Positions 26,111-35,480 are shown, counted from the stretch's first letter. The stretch is 64,000 nt of DNA from Caproicibacter sp047833665 (GCA_047833665.1 CP181261.1:1488001-1552000), one strand, 5' to 3'. The notes: generated by a model not told the origin, from the sequence alone. Translations and numbers: made by a program.

Positions 26111-26187
26111 TGGCGACTCGGATCGGAATCGAACCGACGACCTCTAGCGTGACAGGCTAGCGTTCTAACCAGCTGAACTACCGAGCC
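26111..26187 (-). tRNA. tRNA-Asp (GTC), CCA encoded
   Basis: Acceptor GGCTCGG pairs with CCGAGTC (one G-U), anticodon GTC in CCTGTCACG, T-loop GTTCGATTC, encoded CCA. Four bases upstream of tRNA-Thr in the same transcript. Confidence 0.95.
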
Positions 26188-26412
26188 ATACTGCGTATCT
26201 AAGCAGTGACAACGTATGTAATTATACTGAAGTATGCGGAATTTGTCAATATCTGATTGATAATTTTAATTCATACAATATATTGTGCTAATATAAAACA
26301 ATCCCAAAATTTAATCATATATATTGATGTTTTATTTTAAATTAGAATTAAAAAATTCTTTGTACATTTTATTTCTTTTAAAAAGAGATGATTATTGAGA
26401 TGCAAAACAATA

Positions 26413-26446
26413 TTTGACAGAAACAGCAGACAGGGGGGAGTATACT
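26413..26446 (+). promoter_or_regulatory. Spo0A-dependent spoIIG-type promoter
   Basis: TTGACA (26414-26419) and TATACT (26441-26446) are near consensus but 21 bp apart. The B. subtilis spoIIG promoter has the same oddity (about 22 bp) and needs Spo0A-P. A 0A-box-like TTTGACAGA (26413-26421, 8 of 9 to reverse consensus TTYGACAAA) overlaps the -35. Confidence 0.65.
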
Positions 26447-26475
26447 ATATTCCAATCCGACAGGGGGAAGGGGCA

Positions 26476-27300
26476 TTGAAACAGACCATATACATAGATA
26501 TTCTGTTTGGCGTCAACCTGTTCATTAATTATCTGCTGCTGTGCTGTGTTTCAAAGTTTCTTTCTCTTAACGGAAACCGTAAACGACTTGTGTTTGCGGC
26601 CTTATTCGGCGCTTTTTTTTCATTTATGATTCTTCTTCCAAAAATCAGCTTGACCCTATCTTTAACAATTAAACTATTCATGTCTTTGAGTATTGTTATT
26701 ATTGCTTTTGGCTACCGGGGACTGAGGGAACTCATCCGAGAAGCGGTGGCGTTCTATCTAATTAGTTTCGCTTTTGCAGGATTTATGTTGGTGCTTTGGT
26801 ACTTTTTTGCTCCGCAAGGGTTAATGATTCGAAATTCAGTGGTTTATTTCAATATTTCGCCGTTGGTATTGATTCTATTGACCGCTATATGTTATGGCGG
26901 CATAACTCTTTTCCATCGTATTACGGGCAGACAGATGCCTCCAGAACTGAATTGTCGAATTCTAATTGAGTGTGGAGGAAAGACAGGTGTTTGCTCTGCG
27001 CGGGTGGATACTGGAAACTCGCTTAGAGAGCCGTTTTCAGGCGATCCGGTTGTAGTGGTATATAAACCGGTTATTGCTGGAATGATACCGCCGAAAGATG
27101 AGCTAAATTATCGACTGATTCCCTTTAATGCAATTTCAGGCGGCGGATTGCTGGAAGCTTTCCGGCCGGATAGAATCGTTATTTGCTGTGGAAAAAAGAA
27201 AATTGAGACTAAAAAAGTCTATGTTGCGATTGCCAACACCAGATTTGGGGAGTTCGACGCTCTGTTAAATCCGGATTTACTGCAAAAAACGTCCGACTAA
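26476..27300 (+). CDS. spoIIGA: Sigma-E processing peptidase SpoIIGA
   Basis: 274 residues from TTG 26476 (GGGGGAAGGGG before it); the frame is open to 26395, but that would cross the promoter. N-terminal half has five hydrophobic helices (about residues 5-150); the C-terminal half is an aspartic protease domain with catalytic DTGNSL. It cleaves pro-SigE in the mother cell on a signal from SpoIIR. sigE follows directly. Confidence 0.95.
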   Translation: MKQTIYIDILFGVNLFINYLLLCCVSKFLSLNGNRKRLVFAALFGAFFSFMILLPKISLTLSLTIKLFMSLSIVIIAFGYRGLRELIREAVAFYLISFAFAGFMLVLWYFFAPQGLMIRNSVVYFNISPLVLILLTAICYGGITLFHRITGRQMPPELNCRILIECGGKTGVCSARVDTGNSLREPFSGDPVVVVYKPVIAGMIPPKDELNYRLIPFNAISGGGLLEAFRPDRIVICCGKKKIETKKVYVAIANTRFGEFDALLNPDLLQKTSD

Positions 27301-27359
27301 ATCTAGCCGTAGACGGACGTATGAATAAAGCCGCAGACGGCGGCGGCAAAAGGAAATGA

Positions 27360-28088
27360 GTGGAAATGAGCATGAATGGGCGAATCAGGGAATGCTACAA
27401 CAAACTGCTGCTACTGTTTCATCGGTTGCAGCTCAATGGGCAGATCCATTACATCAATGGACCAGAGACACTTCCTCCTCCTCTGACAAAGCAGGAGGAA
27501 GAAACTGTCATGAACAACATTATGAACAATGTTCCAAATGCACGTGAACCGTTGATTACGCATAATTTAAGGCTGGTGGTTTATATAGCGAAGAAATTCG
27601 AATCTTCCAGTGCAAATGTAGAAGATTTAATTTCAATCGGAACCATTGGCCTTATCAAAGCAGTTAATACTTTCTGCCCCGAACGCAATATCAAGCTGGC
27701 AACCTATGCTTCACGCTGTATAGAGAATGAAATTCTGATGTACCTGCGGAAAACATCTCAGCTCAAAAATGAGATTTCTATCGATGATCCTTTAAACGTG
27801 GACTGGGACGGCAATGAACTCCTTCTTTCTGATATTCTAGGCAGCGATCAAAATGCTGTGAATATGAATATTGAGGAAGAGGTGGAACGTGACCTTTTGC
27901 GCAGTGCTGTTTCCCGTCTTGCTCCGCGCGAAAAGAAAATTATGCAGCTGCGGTTTGGTTTGAACAATCAAAGAGAACATACCCAAAAAGAGGTAGCCGA
28001 TACGCTCGGCATTTCACAATCTTACATATCCCGCTTGGAAAAAAGAATTATTGAACGCCTGAGGAAAGATTTAGAACGGGTCAGCTGA
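27360..28088 (+). CDS. sigE: Sporulation sigma factor SigE (pro-form)
   Basis: 242 residues. A hydrophobic/basic N-terminal pro-segment of about 25-30 residues (RECYNKLLLLFHRLQL) precedes GPETLPPPL; regions 2 (LRLVVYIAKKFE, SIGTIGLIKAVNTF) and 4 (KEVADTLGISQSYISRLEKR) are intact. Early mother-cell sigma factor, activated by SpoIIGA. GTG 27360 or ATG 27366 are possible starts behind AAAGGA. Its end overlaps the convergent UDG gene by 8 bp. Confidence 0.96.
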   Translation: MEMSMNGRIRECYNKLLLLFHRLQLNGQIHYINGPETLPPPLTKQEEETVMNNIMNNVPNAREPLITHNLRLVVYIAKKFESSSANVEDLISIGTIGLIKAVNTFCPERNIKLATYASRCIENEILMYLRKTSQLKNEISIDDPLNVDWDGNELLLSDILGSDQNAVNMNIEEEVERDLLRSAVSRLAPREKKIMQLRFGLNNQREHTQKEVADTLGISQSYISRLEKRIIERLRKDLERVS

Positions 28089-28593
28089 GCGGAACGGCAG
28101 AGTCAGCAGCTTTTCGTACAACCCTATATGCGTTCAGCAGTTTTTCATAGTTGTAAAATCTGCAGTTGGCGGGGCTGGTGGATGGCAGCGGCCGGGCAGG
28201 CAATCCGGTTTGCTTTAGGCAGAGCCGCCGGTAAAGGGCAGTGGCCTTTGTTCCAGTTGTAAAGACGGTATGAATATGGGTTTGGGCCAAAAGTGCGGCA
28301 ATATCATTTGGCACTGGTTCCCGAATACTGCTGTCATCCGCTCCTTTTATGATACAACTTTTCAAAACATCCCATAGGGCGATTCTGTGTGCAAGCAGAA
28401 GCGCCTTTTTTTCGTCATTAGTCCGGGGAAGCGGTACCTCATAGAGGTCGGAAATAATCCGCCAGAACCTGTTTTGAGGGTGGGAATAGTAAAAGCCATA
28501 CTCGCGTGATTTCGGAGAGGGCATAGTGCCCAACACCAATACGCGGGAATTTTCGTTGTAAATCGGTTTTAGCGGATGAATAATTCGTTCCAT
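28081..28593 (-). CDS. Uracil-DNA glycosylase family protein (deoxyinosine glycosylase-like)
   Basis: 170 residues from ATG at 28593, with AAGGAAGG upstream. The sequence VLVLGTMPSPKSREYGFYYS followed by HPQNRFWRI is the hallmark of the DNA-deoxyinosine/uracil glycosylase family, with the catalytic loop in GTMPSP. It removes deaminated bases. Start codon overlaps the CCA transferase stop (TAATG), so the two are cotranscribed. Confidence 0.88.
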   Translation of the reverse strand: MERIIHPLKPIYNENSRVLVLGTMPSPKSREYGFYYSHPQNRFWRIISDLYEVPLPRTNDEKKALLLAHRIALWDVLKSCIIKGADDSSIREPVPNDIAALLAQTHIHTVFTTGTKATALYRRLCLKQTGLPARPLPSTSPANCRFYNYEKLLNAYRVVRKAADSAVPLS

Positions 28594-29933
28594 TAATGAA
28601 GTTCCTTCCTTTTTCGTTTTGCATAGTTTAGCAGAGCATCGCGTTGATTCGGGCATGTACCGTCGAGTACCGCGTTCAACAACTGTGAGAGCAACAGACC
28701 CACTTCGCTGCCTTGAGGAATCCCCGCCGCAATTAAGTCATCTCCTTTTACGGCAAGATCCCGGAGGGAAAAGCACTGCTTCTCCTTAAGAATACGCTCC
28801 AAAACCTCTTGCGTTTTATTAAGCAAAGACAGTTTTTGTTGATCTTCCGGACATTTTGCAAGAGTGTCTGCCGCGCGAATCTTGATTAACCGGCGCAGAT
28901 TTTCTTCACCCAGCCGATTCAGACGCCGCCGGAGGATTTTTTCATTGTCCGGCAGGGATAAATCGTGTTCCCGGACTAACAGCGTGACATCACGGATGAT
29001 TTTTTTGCTGTAACGAAGGCGTTTCAATATGGATTTTGCCAGTTCTGCGCTGGTTTCCGGGTGGCCATAGAAATGACCTGTTCCATTTTTATCTTCAGAA
29101 TAGCACAATGGTTTTCCAAGATCATGAAAAAACATTGTTAAACGCAGTACAGGATCTGGTGGTATGGCGGCAACACTTTTGAGTGTATGCTCCCACACAT
29201 CATAAATATGATGTGGGTTATTTTGCGGAAAATCGAAAGCAGCTCGGATTTCAGGGATAAACTGGGCGAAGACTTCACGGTATTCCCGCAGCACTTGTTC
29301 TGCACCCGGACCGCAAATTAATTTTGTAAATTCTGCGGAAATGCGTTCCCGAGCAACATGATCGAGCATGTGTCGGTTTTTTATAAGACTGTCAGATGTT
29401 TCGGCCTCGATTGCAAAATTAAGCACAGAGGCAAAACGCAAGGCGCGCAGAATCCGAAGACCATCTTCCTGAAATCTGCGGTCCGGGTCTCCAACGCACC
29501 GAATGATTTTTCGCTGAAGGTCTTGCTGTCCTCCAAATTCATCCACCAGCTCACCGGTTCTTCGGTAGGCCATGGCATTGACGGTGAAATCCCTGCGGGA
29601 AAGATCCTCCTGAAGAAGTCGTGTAAATGATACTGAATCCGGTCTGCGGCCGTCGGAATAAACCCCGTCAATACGATAGGTGGTTACTTCCACTGGCATA
29701 CCATCGCTGATTACTGTTACAGTACCATGTTTTAATCCTGTTTTTATGATTGAAAATCTGTTTAAAACGCGCATGGATTCTTCTGGCAGCGCAGAGGTTG
29801 CAATATCCCAATCTGTCGGTGTTTTGCCGATAAGACTGTCGCGTACACAGCCGCCTACCACGCAGGCGTCAAACCCGCTGTGGGTCAAAATTTGCAATAT
29901 GGAATCGACCTGAGGGGGGATTTTTACTATCAT
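28593..29933 (-). CDS. cca: CCA tRNA nucleotidyltransferase
   Basis: 446 residues from ATG 29933. Nucleotidyltransferase head: VVGGCVRDSLIG (residues 25-36) and catalytic D41-x-D43 in TPTDWDIATS, then the RRDFTVNAMAY motif. HD domain later (FFHDLGKP and a second His in LLVREHDLSL), giving phosphatase-type activity as in some bacterial enzymes. It repairs or adds the CCA tail of tRNAs. Divergent from sigG; the longer frame to 30065 crosses the sigG promoter. Confidence 0.93.
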   Translation of the reverse strand: MIVKIPPQVDSILQILTHSGFDACVVGGCVRDSLIGKTPTDWDIATSALPEESMRVLNRFSIIKTGLKHGTVTVISDGMPVEVTTYRIDGVYSDGRRPDSVSFTRLLQEDLSRRDFTVNAMAYRRTGELVDEFGGQQDLQRKIIRCVGDPDRRFQEDGLRILRALRFASVLNFAIEAETSDSLIKNRHMLDHVARERISAEFTKLICGPGAEQVLREYREVFAQFIPEIRAAFDFPQNNPHHIYDVWEHTLKSVAAIPPDPVLRLTMFFHDLGKPLCYSEDKNGTGHFYGHPETSAELAKSILKRLRYSKKIIRDVTLLVREHDLSLPDNEKILRRRLNRLGEENLRRLIKIRAADTLAKCPEDQQKLSLLNKTQEVLERILKEKQCFSLRDLAVKGDDLIAAGIPQGSEVGLLLSQLLNAVLDGTCPNQRDALLNYAKRKRKELH

Positions 29934-29997
29934 GCTGTTTCCTCGCTTTTCAATCAAATCCTGTCGAAAACATAAAAGAATATTTCTGTGATTCCCT

Positions 29998-30027
29998 GCA
30001 TGATCTTCCGCATTCATGGTAATAATG
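29998..30027 (+). promoter_or_regulatory. SigF/SigG-type promoter for sigG
   Basis: GCATG (29998-30002), 15 bp, GGTAATAATG (30018-30027). This is a full match to the forespore consensus GHATR-N15-GGHHANAHTR known from B. subtilis. The start of transcription would fall at about 30,034. Confidence 0.75.
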
Positions 30028-30059
30028 ACAATGAAATGCGGCGGACGGGGGAATGTGAA

Positions 30060-30830
30060 GTGCAATATAATAAAGTGGAAATTTGCGGGGTTAACACTTC
30101 CAAACTGAAAGTTCTCACCGAAAAGGAAAAAATGGAACTGCTTCGCCGCGTAAAAAACGGGGATATGAAAGCACGCGACGAACTCATCAGCGGAAATCTC
30201 CGACTGGTTTTAAGCGTGATTCAGCGGTTTACCAACCGCGGGGAAAATTTAGATGATTTATTTCAGGTTGGCTGTATCGGGCTGATTAAGGCAATCGATC
30301 ATTTTGATATTAATCAAGGAGTCCGTTTTTCCACCTATGGTGTCCCGATGATTATCGGTGAAATTCGGCGGTATCTTCGCGATAACAACAGTATCCGTGT
30401 CAGCAGGTCACTGCGGGACACGGCGTATAAGGCCATGCAGGTTAAAGAAAAAATGTTGGCCAAAAACAACAGGGAACCATCCGTGGAAGAAATCGCCAAG
30501 GAACTAAAACTTCCCCGGGAAGAGGTTGTTGTGGCACTGGAATCCGTGGTTGAGCCGGTGTCCCTGTACGAACCGGTGTTTTCTGACGGCGGAGACACCA
30601 TATATGTGATGGATCAGGTGGGCGACAACAACGATGACAACAATTGGCTCGATGAAATCGCACTGAAAGAAGCTATTAAAAATCTAAACAGCAGAGAGAA
30701 AAATATTCTTGCAATGCGATATTTTCAAGGAAAAACTCAGATGGAAGTGGCCTCGGAAATCGGCATCAGTCAGGCTCAGGTTTCGCGCCTGGAAAAAGCC
30801 GCTCTTGATAAAATAAAAAAGGATATTTGA
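30060..30830 (+). CDS. sigG: Forespore sigma factor SigG
   Basis: 256 residues from GTG 30060, giving the family start QYNKVEICGVNTSKLKVL; earlier in-frame starts lie on or before the promoter. Regions 2 (LRLVLSVIQRFTNRGENLDD), 3 (REPSVEEIAKELKL) and 4 (MEVASEIGISQAQVSRLEKA) are present. Directs late forespore genes. Followed by a terminator and a PRC-barrel gene as in many Clostridia. Confidence 0.96.
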   Translation: MQYNKVEICGVNTSKLKVLTEKEKMELLRRVKNGDMKARDELISGNLRLVLSVIQRFTNRGENLDDLFQVGCIGLIKAIDHFDINQGVRFSTYGVPMIIGEIRRYLRDNNSIRVSRSLRDTAYKAMQVKEKMLAKNNREPSVEEIAKELKLPREEVVVALESVVEPVSLYEPVFSDGGDTIYVMDQVGDNNDDNNWLDEIALKEAIKNLNSREKNILAMRYFQGKTQMEVASEIGISQAQVSRLEKAALDKIKKDI

Positions 30831-30842
30831 TTTTTGAGAAAT

Positions 30843-30868
30843 GGACCGCAAAACAAGCGGCCCTTTTT
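30843..30868 (+). terminator. Terminator after sigG
   Basis: GGACCGC/GCGGCCC stem (one mismatch), 7-nt loop, T5. Confidence 0.7.
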
Positions 30869-30987
30869 CATTTATTATGGGTGTTTTAAGTTTTTTTATT
30901 TGATACGAAATATTTTAACATTTCTTTCCGGCCCAATCAAATAAATCCTATTAGCGGCATAACAATAGGATACAGGGGGTGTGGAAT

Positions 30988-31281
30988 TTGACTTGCAGGA
31001 TGATAGATCTGCGGCGGAAAGAAGTAATCAATATTAAGGACGGAATGCGGCTAGGCAGTGTAAATGACATTGAGTTTGACACAACGAATGCACGGGTAAC
31101 GGCAATTGTTATTTACGGCCGTCTGCGCTTTTTTGGACTGTTCGGCAGGGAAGACGATATAGTTATCCGTTGGCAGGATATTCAGGTGATAGGGGATGAT
31201 ACGATTCTGGTAAGTTACAATAATTACATTAAGGCCAAAAATCCTTCGCACAGTCTTGCATCTTTTCTGGGATTAAAATAA
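30988..31281 (+). CDS. ylmC: YlmC/YmxH family PRC-barrel sporulation protein
   Basis: 97 residues from TTG 30988 (AGGGGG ahead). The PRC-barrel motif is clear: DLRRKEVINIKDGMRLGSV and FGREDDIVIRWQDIQVIGDD. Small single-barrel proteins of this kind accompany sigG or spo genes in Clostridia; precise role unknown. Confidence 0.85.
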   Translation: MTCRMIDLRRKEVINIKDGMRLGSVNDIEFDTTNARVTAIVIYGRLRFFGLFGREDDIVIRWQDIQVIGDDTILVSYNNYIKAKNPSHSLASFLGLK

Positions 31282-31473
31282 TGGTTTTTGTTTTTAATTA
31301 TAACACTGTGTAAACATGAATTTTTTCAGCGTGGCCTAATCATATTGATTGATAGAAATATGAAAAATATTGAGAAGCTTGCATTGAAAACAATTCTGGC
31401 GTAAAATAGCGAAAGTAAATGGTATGCACAGTGCAGACAAATCAAGACAGGCCAAATACAGTGTTTTTTATTA

Positions 31474-31506
31474 GGCCATGTTCCGAAATGAAAGTGGAAC
31501 ATGGCC
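31474..31506. other. 11-bp perfect hairpin upstream of the ttcA-like promoter
   Basis: GGCCATGTTCC (31474-31484) and GGAACATGGCC (31496-31506). No T-run on either side, so not a normal terminator. The rest of 31,282-31,529 shows no gene. Confidence 0.6.
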
Positions 31507-31529
31507 GACTTAGCCTATGATGCTGTACA

Positions 31530-31559
31530 TTGACAAAAGAGACTAAAAAGGTATATAAT
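31530..31559 (+). promoter_or_regulatory. SigA promoter of the ttcA-like gene
   Basis: Consensus TTGACA (31530-31535) and TATAAT (31554-31559), 18-bp spacer. Confidence 0.75.
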
Positions 31560-31627
31560 CTAGGCACAAAAGAATATTTTAAAACATATCTGAATGGTAT
31601 GATATTTTATAGATTAAGGTGAATCCA

Positions 31628-32464
31628 ATGCAACACAGTAAAGAAATTGAAACAAGCATTTTTAAAAGGTACAGAAGAAAAATATGGATTCCTTTCTTAA
31701 AAGCGGTCAAGGAATATCAGCTTATTCAGCCCGGCGACAGGGTAGCCGTTTGTATCTCGGGCGGCAAGGATTCCATGCTGACGGCCAAATGTATTCAGCA
31801 TCTGCACAAATACAGCGATTTTCCGTTTGAAGCAGAATATCTTGTGATGGATCCGGGATATAGTGCAGAAAATAGACAGCGGATTGAGGATAATGCCGCA
31901 TTGCTGGATTTGCCAATCCGGATTTTTAACACCAGAATTTATGATGTTGTGGCTAAGATGGAGGGATCCCCCTGTTACATGTGCGCCAGAATGCGAAGGG
32001 GGCATTTGTATCAGCACGCACAGGAGCTGGGATGCAATAAGATTGCGCTTGGACATCACTTTGACGATGTGATTGAAACTACTTTATTAAGCATGCTTTA
32101 CGGCGCAGAAGTCAAGACGATGCTGCCAAAACTGCGCAGTAAAAATTTTAAGGGAATGGAATTAATTCGCCCGATGTACCTAGTGCACGAAGCCGATATC
32201 ATTCGCTGGAGGGATTCCAACGGGCTCAACTTTATCCGATGTGCCTGCCGCTTTACAGAAAACTGCGAGCTGCACGGTGGAACTTCCAAACGTCGGGAAG
32301 TAAAGAACTTGATTCAAAGACTCCGAAAGACGGATCCCGGCGTGGACAAAAATATTTTTCACAGTGTCCATAATGTTAACCTAGATATGGTGCCCGGCTA
32401 CAGAAGCGGAGGAAAATATTACAGCTTTGTAGACCGATACAATAATAAAGAATATGAGATATGA
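31628..32464 (+). CDS. TtcA-like tRNA thiolation ATPase
   Basis: 278 residues from ATG 31628 (AAGGTG ahead). PP-loop SGGKDS at about residue 47, a CYMC pair (SPCYMCARMRRG) and a second CAC...C motif (RCACRFTENC), as in TtcA, which uses an Fe-S cluster for 2-thiocytidine formation. GHHFDDVIETTLLSM is the family motif. In Clostridia paralogues may thiolate another tRNA base or substrate, so TtcA is a family-level call. Confidence 0.88.
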   Translation: MQHSKEIETSIFKRYRRKIWIPFLKAVKEYQLIQPGDRVAVCISGGKDSMLTAKCIQHLHKYSDFPFEAEYLVMDPGYSAENRQRIEDNAALLDLPIRIFNTRIYDVVAKMEGSPCYMCARMRRGHLYQHAQELGCNKIALGHHFDDVIETTLLSMLYGAEVKTMLPKLRSKNFKGMELIRPMYLVHEADIIRWRDSNGLNFIRCACRFTENCELHGGTSKRREVKNLIQRLRKTDPGVDKNIFHSVHNVNLDMVPGYRSGGKYYSFVDRYNNKEYEI

Positions 32465-32546
32465 TACATGCAATGCGCTAAGTGTTCTTGCTGTAAAATA
32501 TATTTTTATAAACCATCGTAGGTTACACTAACAAAAAATTCCATGG

Positions 32547-32576
32547 TTGCCAAAATAGAATGGCGAAAAATATACA
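32547..32576 (+). promoter_or_regulatory. Putative copA promoter
   Basis: TTGCCA (32547-32552), 18 bp, TATACA (32571-32576). No clear CsoR or CopY box recognised. Confidence 0.45.
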
Positions 32577-32628
32577 AAGGTGCAATTAACTAAGATGCAG
32601 GCAATCATAAGCGGGAGTGGAAATACTT

Positions 32629-35061
32629 ATGATAAGAAAGGCAACAATTAAAATTGCCGGTATGTCCTGTGCGGCATGCGCGGCAAGAATTGAAAAAAGT
32701 TTAAATAAAGTCGAAGGGGTAAAATCCACCAATGTAAATTTAGCGATGGAACGTGCTGCTGTTGCATACGATGACAGCAAAGTTGACCTTGAAAGGCTGA
32801 ATGAAACCATTGAACGTCTTGGTTATTCCGTCATTCGGGAGGAAGAACCTCAAATCGGTAAAACGGTTTTGAATATTACCGGCATGTCCTGCGCAGCGTG
32901 TTCTGCCAGAATTGAGAAAAAACTAAGCAGGATGGAAGGCGTACACACTGCAGGTGTTAATCTTACTACGGAAAAGGCAACGGTTGAATATGATCCGAAT
33001 ACTGTTGGAGTGTCGGACCTGATTCATGCAATTGAGTCACTTGGGTACGGTGCGGAAAAAGCAGAAGAGATATCAAAAGACCGAGAGAGAGAAGTTCGAG
33101 AAAAAGAAATACAGAGCCTGAAGTATTCTTTGATTGCATCCATCATTTTGAGTTCACCACTGCTTTTGGATATGATCTTTGCCATGTCAGGCCTCAATGT
33201 GCCGCTATTGCATAGCCAGTATTTCCAGCTTGCGGTTGCAACGCCGGTACAGTTTCTCATCGGCTGGAGATTTTACCGGAATGCCTATTTTTCACTTCGT
33301 TCCGGCAGTGCGAATATGGATGTGCTCATTGCCATGGGTACGTCCGCAGCGTACTTTTTCAGTTTATACAATGTTTTCTTTGAAGCTCCGACAGTCAACG
33401 GACACAAGGATCTTTATTTTGAAGCGGCGGCCGTGGTGATTACCCTGATTTTATTGGGCAAATATCTGGAGGCTGTGGCCAAGGGAAAGACGTCGGAGGC
33501 TATTAAAAAGCTGATGAATCTTCAGGCAAAGACCGCCAGAGTGATCCGAGATGGTAAGGAAACGGATATACCGGTAGAGGAAGTACGGATTGGAGATCGG
33601 ATTATTGTACGGCCGGGCGAACGAATTCCGGTTGATGGTACTATCGTGGAAGGAACTTCTTCCATTGATGAATCGATGCTGACAGGCGAAAGCATACCGG
33701 TTGAGAAAAAGCCGGGAGATCTGTGCATAGGCGCAACCGTGAACAAATACGGCACGTTTACGTTTGAGGCCTCACGAGTTGGCAAGGATACAGTTCTTGC
33801 CCAAATTGTCAAAATGGTAGAGGATGCGCAGGGCTCCAAAGCACCGATTCAGAAAATTGCCGATAAGGTTTCCGGTGTGTTTGTTCCAACTGTCATTGGA
33901 ATAGCCGCTGTGACCTTTCTTGCTTGGATTTTTTCAACCGGGAATTTGAATCAATCCATCGTGAATGCAGTTTCTGTTCTGGTCATTGCATGCCCGTGTT
34001 CGTTGGGATTGGCAACTCCGACGGCCATTATGGTCGGAACCGGTCTCGGAGCGGAAAACGGGATTTTAATTAAGGGCGGCGAACATCTAGAGATGGCTTA
34101 CCGAGTAAACGCTGTGGTTTTGGACAAAACCGGAACTATTACAAAGGGTAAGCCGGAGGTAACCGACATTGTTAGACTTGGAAACATGGTGGAAAATGAA
34201 ATTTTAAAGTTTGCAGCTTCTGCAGAAAAAAGATCGGAACATCCTCTCGGTGTTTCTATCTATGAAAACGGTCAGAGTAAACTGCAGACTATTCCGGAGC
34301 CGTCGCAGTTTGAAACCATTCCGGGACGCGGCGTACGTGCTGTTGTGGAAGGAAAGAATATTCTCCTAGGCACACGTAAACTGCTGGAAGAAAACGGTAT
34401 TGATGCAGCCGGAGCTGCTTCCGTTTTGGAGAGGCTTGAAAGCGAAGGAAAAACAGCTATGCTGATGACCATTGATGGTCGTGTGGAGGCAGCCTTTGCG
34501 GTAGCGGATACGCTGAAAGAGCATTCAGCGGACGCAGTCGAAGAGCTGCGCTCCATGGGCGTTGATGTCTACATGATTACGGGGGATAATAAAAGAACTG
34601 CCGATGCCATTGCAAAGCAGGTTGGCATTGAGTATGTTCTTGCGGAAGTTCTTCCGGAACACAAGGCGGAAGAAGTGGAGAAACTCAAAAAATCCGGAAA
34701 GGTGGTCGCCATGGTGGGCGATGGCATTAACGATGCACCGGCACTGGCGACGGCGGATCTTGGAATGGCAGTTGGCACTGGAACAGATGTTGCGATGGAA
34801 GCGGCAGATATCACGCTGATGCGCGGCGATTTGCGCACCATTGCCGCTGCGGTTCGTCTTTCCAGACGCACTATGCGTAAAATCCGGCAAAATTTATTTT
34901 GGGCTTTTTTCTATAACACCATTGGTATCCCGTTTGCCGCATTTGGATTTTTAAATCCGATGATTGCGGGAGCGGCTATGGCTTTTAGCTCTGTGTCAGT
35001 CGTCACCAATTCCCTGAGTCTGAAGCGGTTCAAGCCCATGCAAAGGCCCGCTAAAAATTAA
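32629..35061 (+). CDS. copA: Copper-exporting P1B-type ATPase
   Basis: 810 residues. Two N-terminal heavy-metal domains (GMSCAAC at about residues 12 and 86), eight predicted membrane helices, actuator loop TGES, the intramembrane metal site CPC (VIACPCSLGLATP), phosphorylation motif DKTGT, HP motif (SEHPLG) and hinge GDGINDAP. The CPC plus N-terminal CxxC set is that of Cu(I) exporters. The chaperone copZ follows 15 bp later. Confidence 0.95.
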   Translation: MIRKATIKIAGMSCAACAARIEKSLNKVEGVKSTNVNLAMERAAVAYDDSKVDLERLNETIERLGYSVIREEEPQIGKTVLNITGMSCAACSARIEKKLSRMEGVHTAGVNLTTEKATVEYDPNTVGVSDLIHAIESLGYGAEKAEEISKDREREVREKEIQSLKYSLIASIILSSPLLLDMIFAMSGLNVPLLHSQYFQLAVATPVQFLIGWRFYRNAYFSLRSGSANMDVLIAMGTSAAYFFSLYNVFFEAPTVNGHKDLYFEAAAVVITLILLGKYLEAVAKGKTSEAIKKLMNLQAKTARVIRDGKETDIPVEEVRIGDRIIVRPGERIPVDGTIVEGTSSIDESMLTGESIPVEKKPGDLCIGATVNKYGTFTFEASRVGKDTVLAQIVKMVEDAQGSKAPIQKIADKVSGVFVPTVIGIAAVTFLAWIFSTGNLNQSIVNAVSVLVIACPCSLGLATPTAIMVGTGLGAENGILIKGGEHLEMAYRVNAVVLDKTGTITKGKPEVTDIVRLGNMVENEILKFAASAEKRSEHPLGVSIYENGQSKLQTIPEPSQFETIPGRGVRAVVEGKNILLGTRKLLEENGIDAAGAASVLERLESEGKTAMLMTIDGRVEAAFAVADTLKEHSADAVEELRSMGVDVYMITGDNKRTADAIAKQVGIEYVLAEVLPEHKAEEVEKLKKSGKVVAMVGDGINDAPALATADLGMAVGTGTDVAMEAADITLMRGDLRTIAAAVRLSRRTMRKIRQNLFWAFFYNTIGIPFAAFGFLNPMIAGAAMAFSSVSVVTNSLSLKRFKPMQRPAKN

Positions 35062-35076
35062 AAGGAGGTTTTTCAA

Positions 35077-35289
35077 ATGTCAGTAAAGGAATTAGTTTTG
35101 AATGTAAACGGTATGTCCTGCAGCCATTGTGAGCACGCGGTGAAAACTGCTGTGGGGGCATTGGACGGAGTCGAAAGTGTTGATGTGGATTTGAAAGGAA
35201 AAAAGGTTACAACCAAGTATGATCCCGCTAAGACCAATCCGGATCAAATCCGGAATGCGATTGAGGACCAGGGTTACGACGTGGTCTGA
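35077..35289 (+). CDS. copZ: Copper chaperone CopZ
   Basis: 70 residues, a single heavy-metal domain with GMSCSHC at about residues 12-18. Delivers Cu(I) to CopA. AAGGAGG ahead. A 9- to 10-bp hairpin (35,302-35,335) with a weak T tail follows. Confidence 0.95.
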   Translation: MSVKELVLNVNGMSCSHCEHAVKTAVGALDGVESVDVDLKGKKVTTKYDPAKTNPDQIRNAIEDQGYDVV

Positions 35290-35301
35290 ATTGAATCCCA
35301 A

Positions 35302-35335
35302 AATGCAGCGGGCGTATAATTGCATCCGCTGCATT
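35302..35335 (+). terminator. Probable terminator of copA-copZ
   Basis: AATGCAGCGG pairs with CCGCTGCATT, 14-nt loop, short T tail. Confidence 0.5.
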
Positions 35336-35451
35336 TAAAAAAGATTTGCCTTCTGCTTTTCAATGTCCAAATTTGTTTGTAAGTTAATGGTATACTGAAC
35401 AAATTTATTAATGTGAATTTAAAAGAAAAGAAAAACTTTTAATGTAAAGCA

Positions 35452-35480
35452 TTGACTTCAACGCAATGCGCGGTTATAAT
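35452..35480 (+). promoter_or_regulatory. Promoter of the T-box/ilvD transcript
   Basis: TTGACT (35452-35457), 17 bp, TATAAT (35475-35480). Confidence 0.75.
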
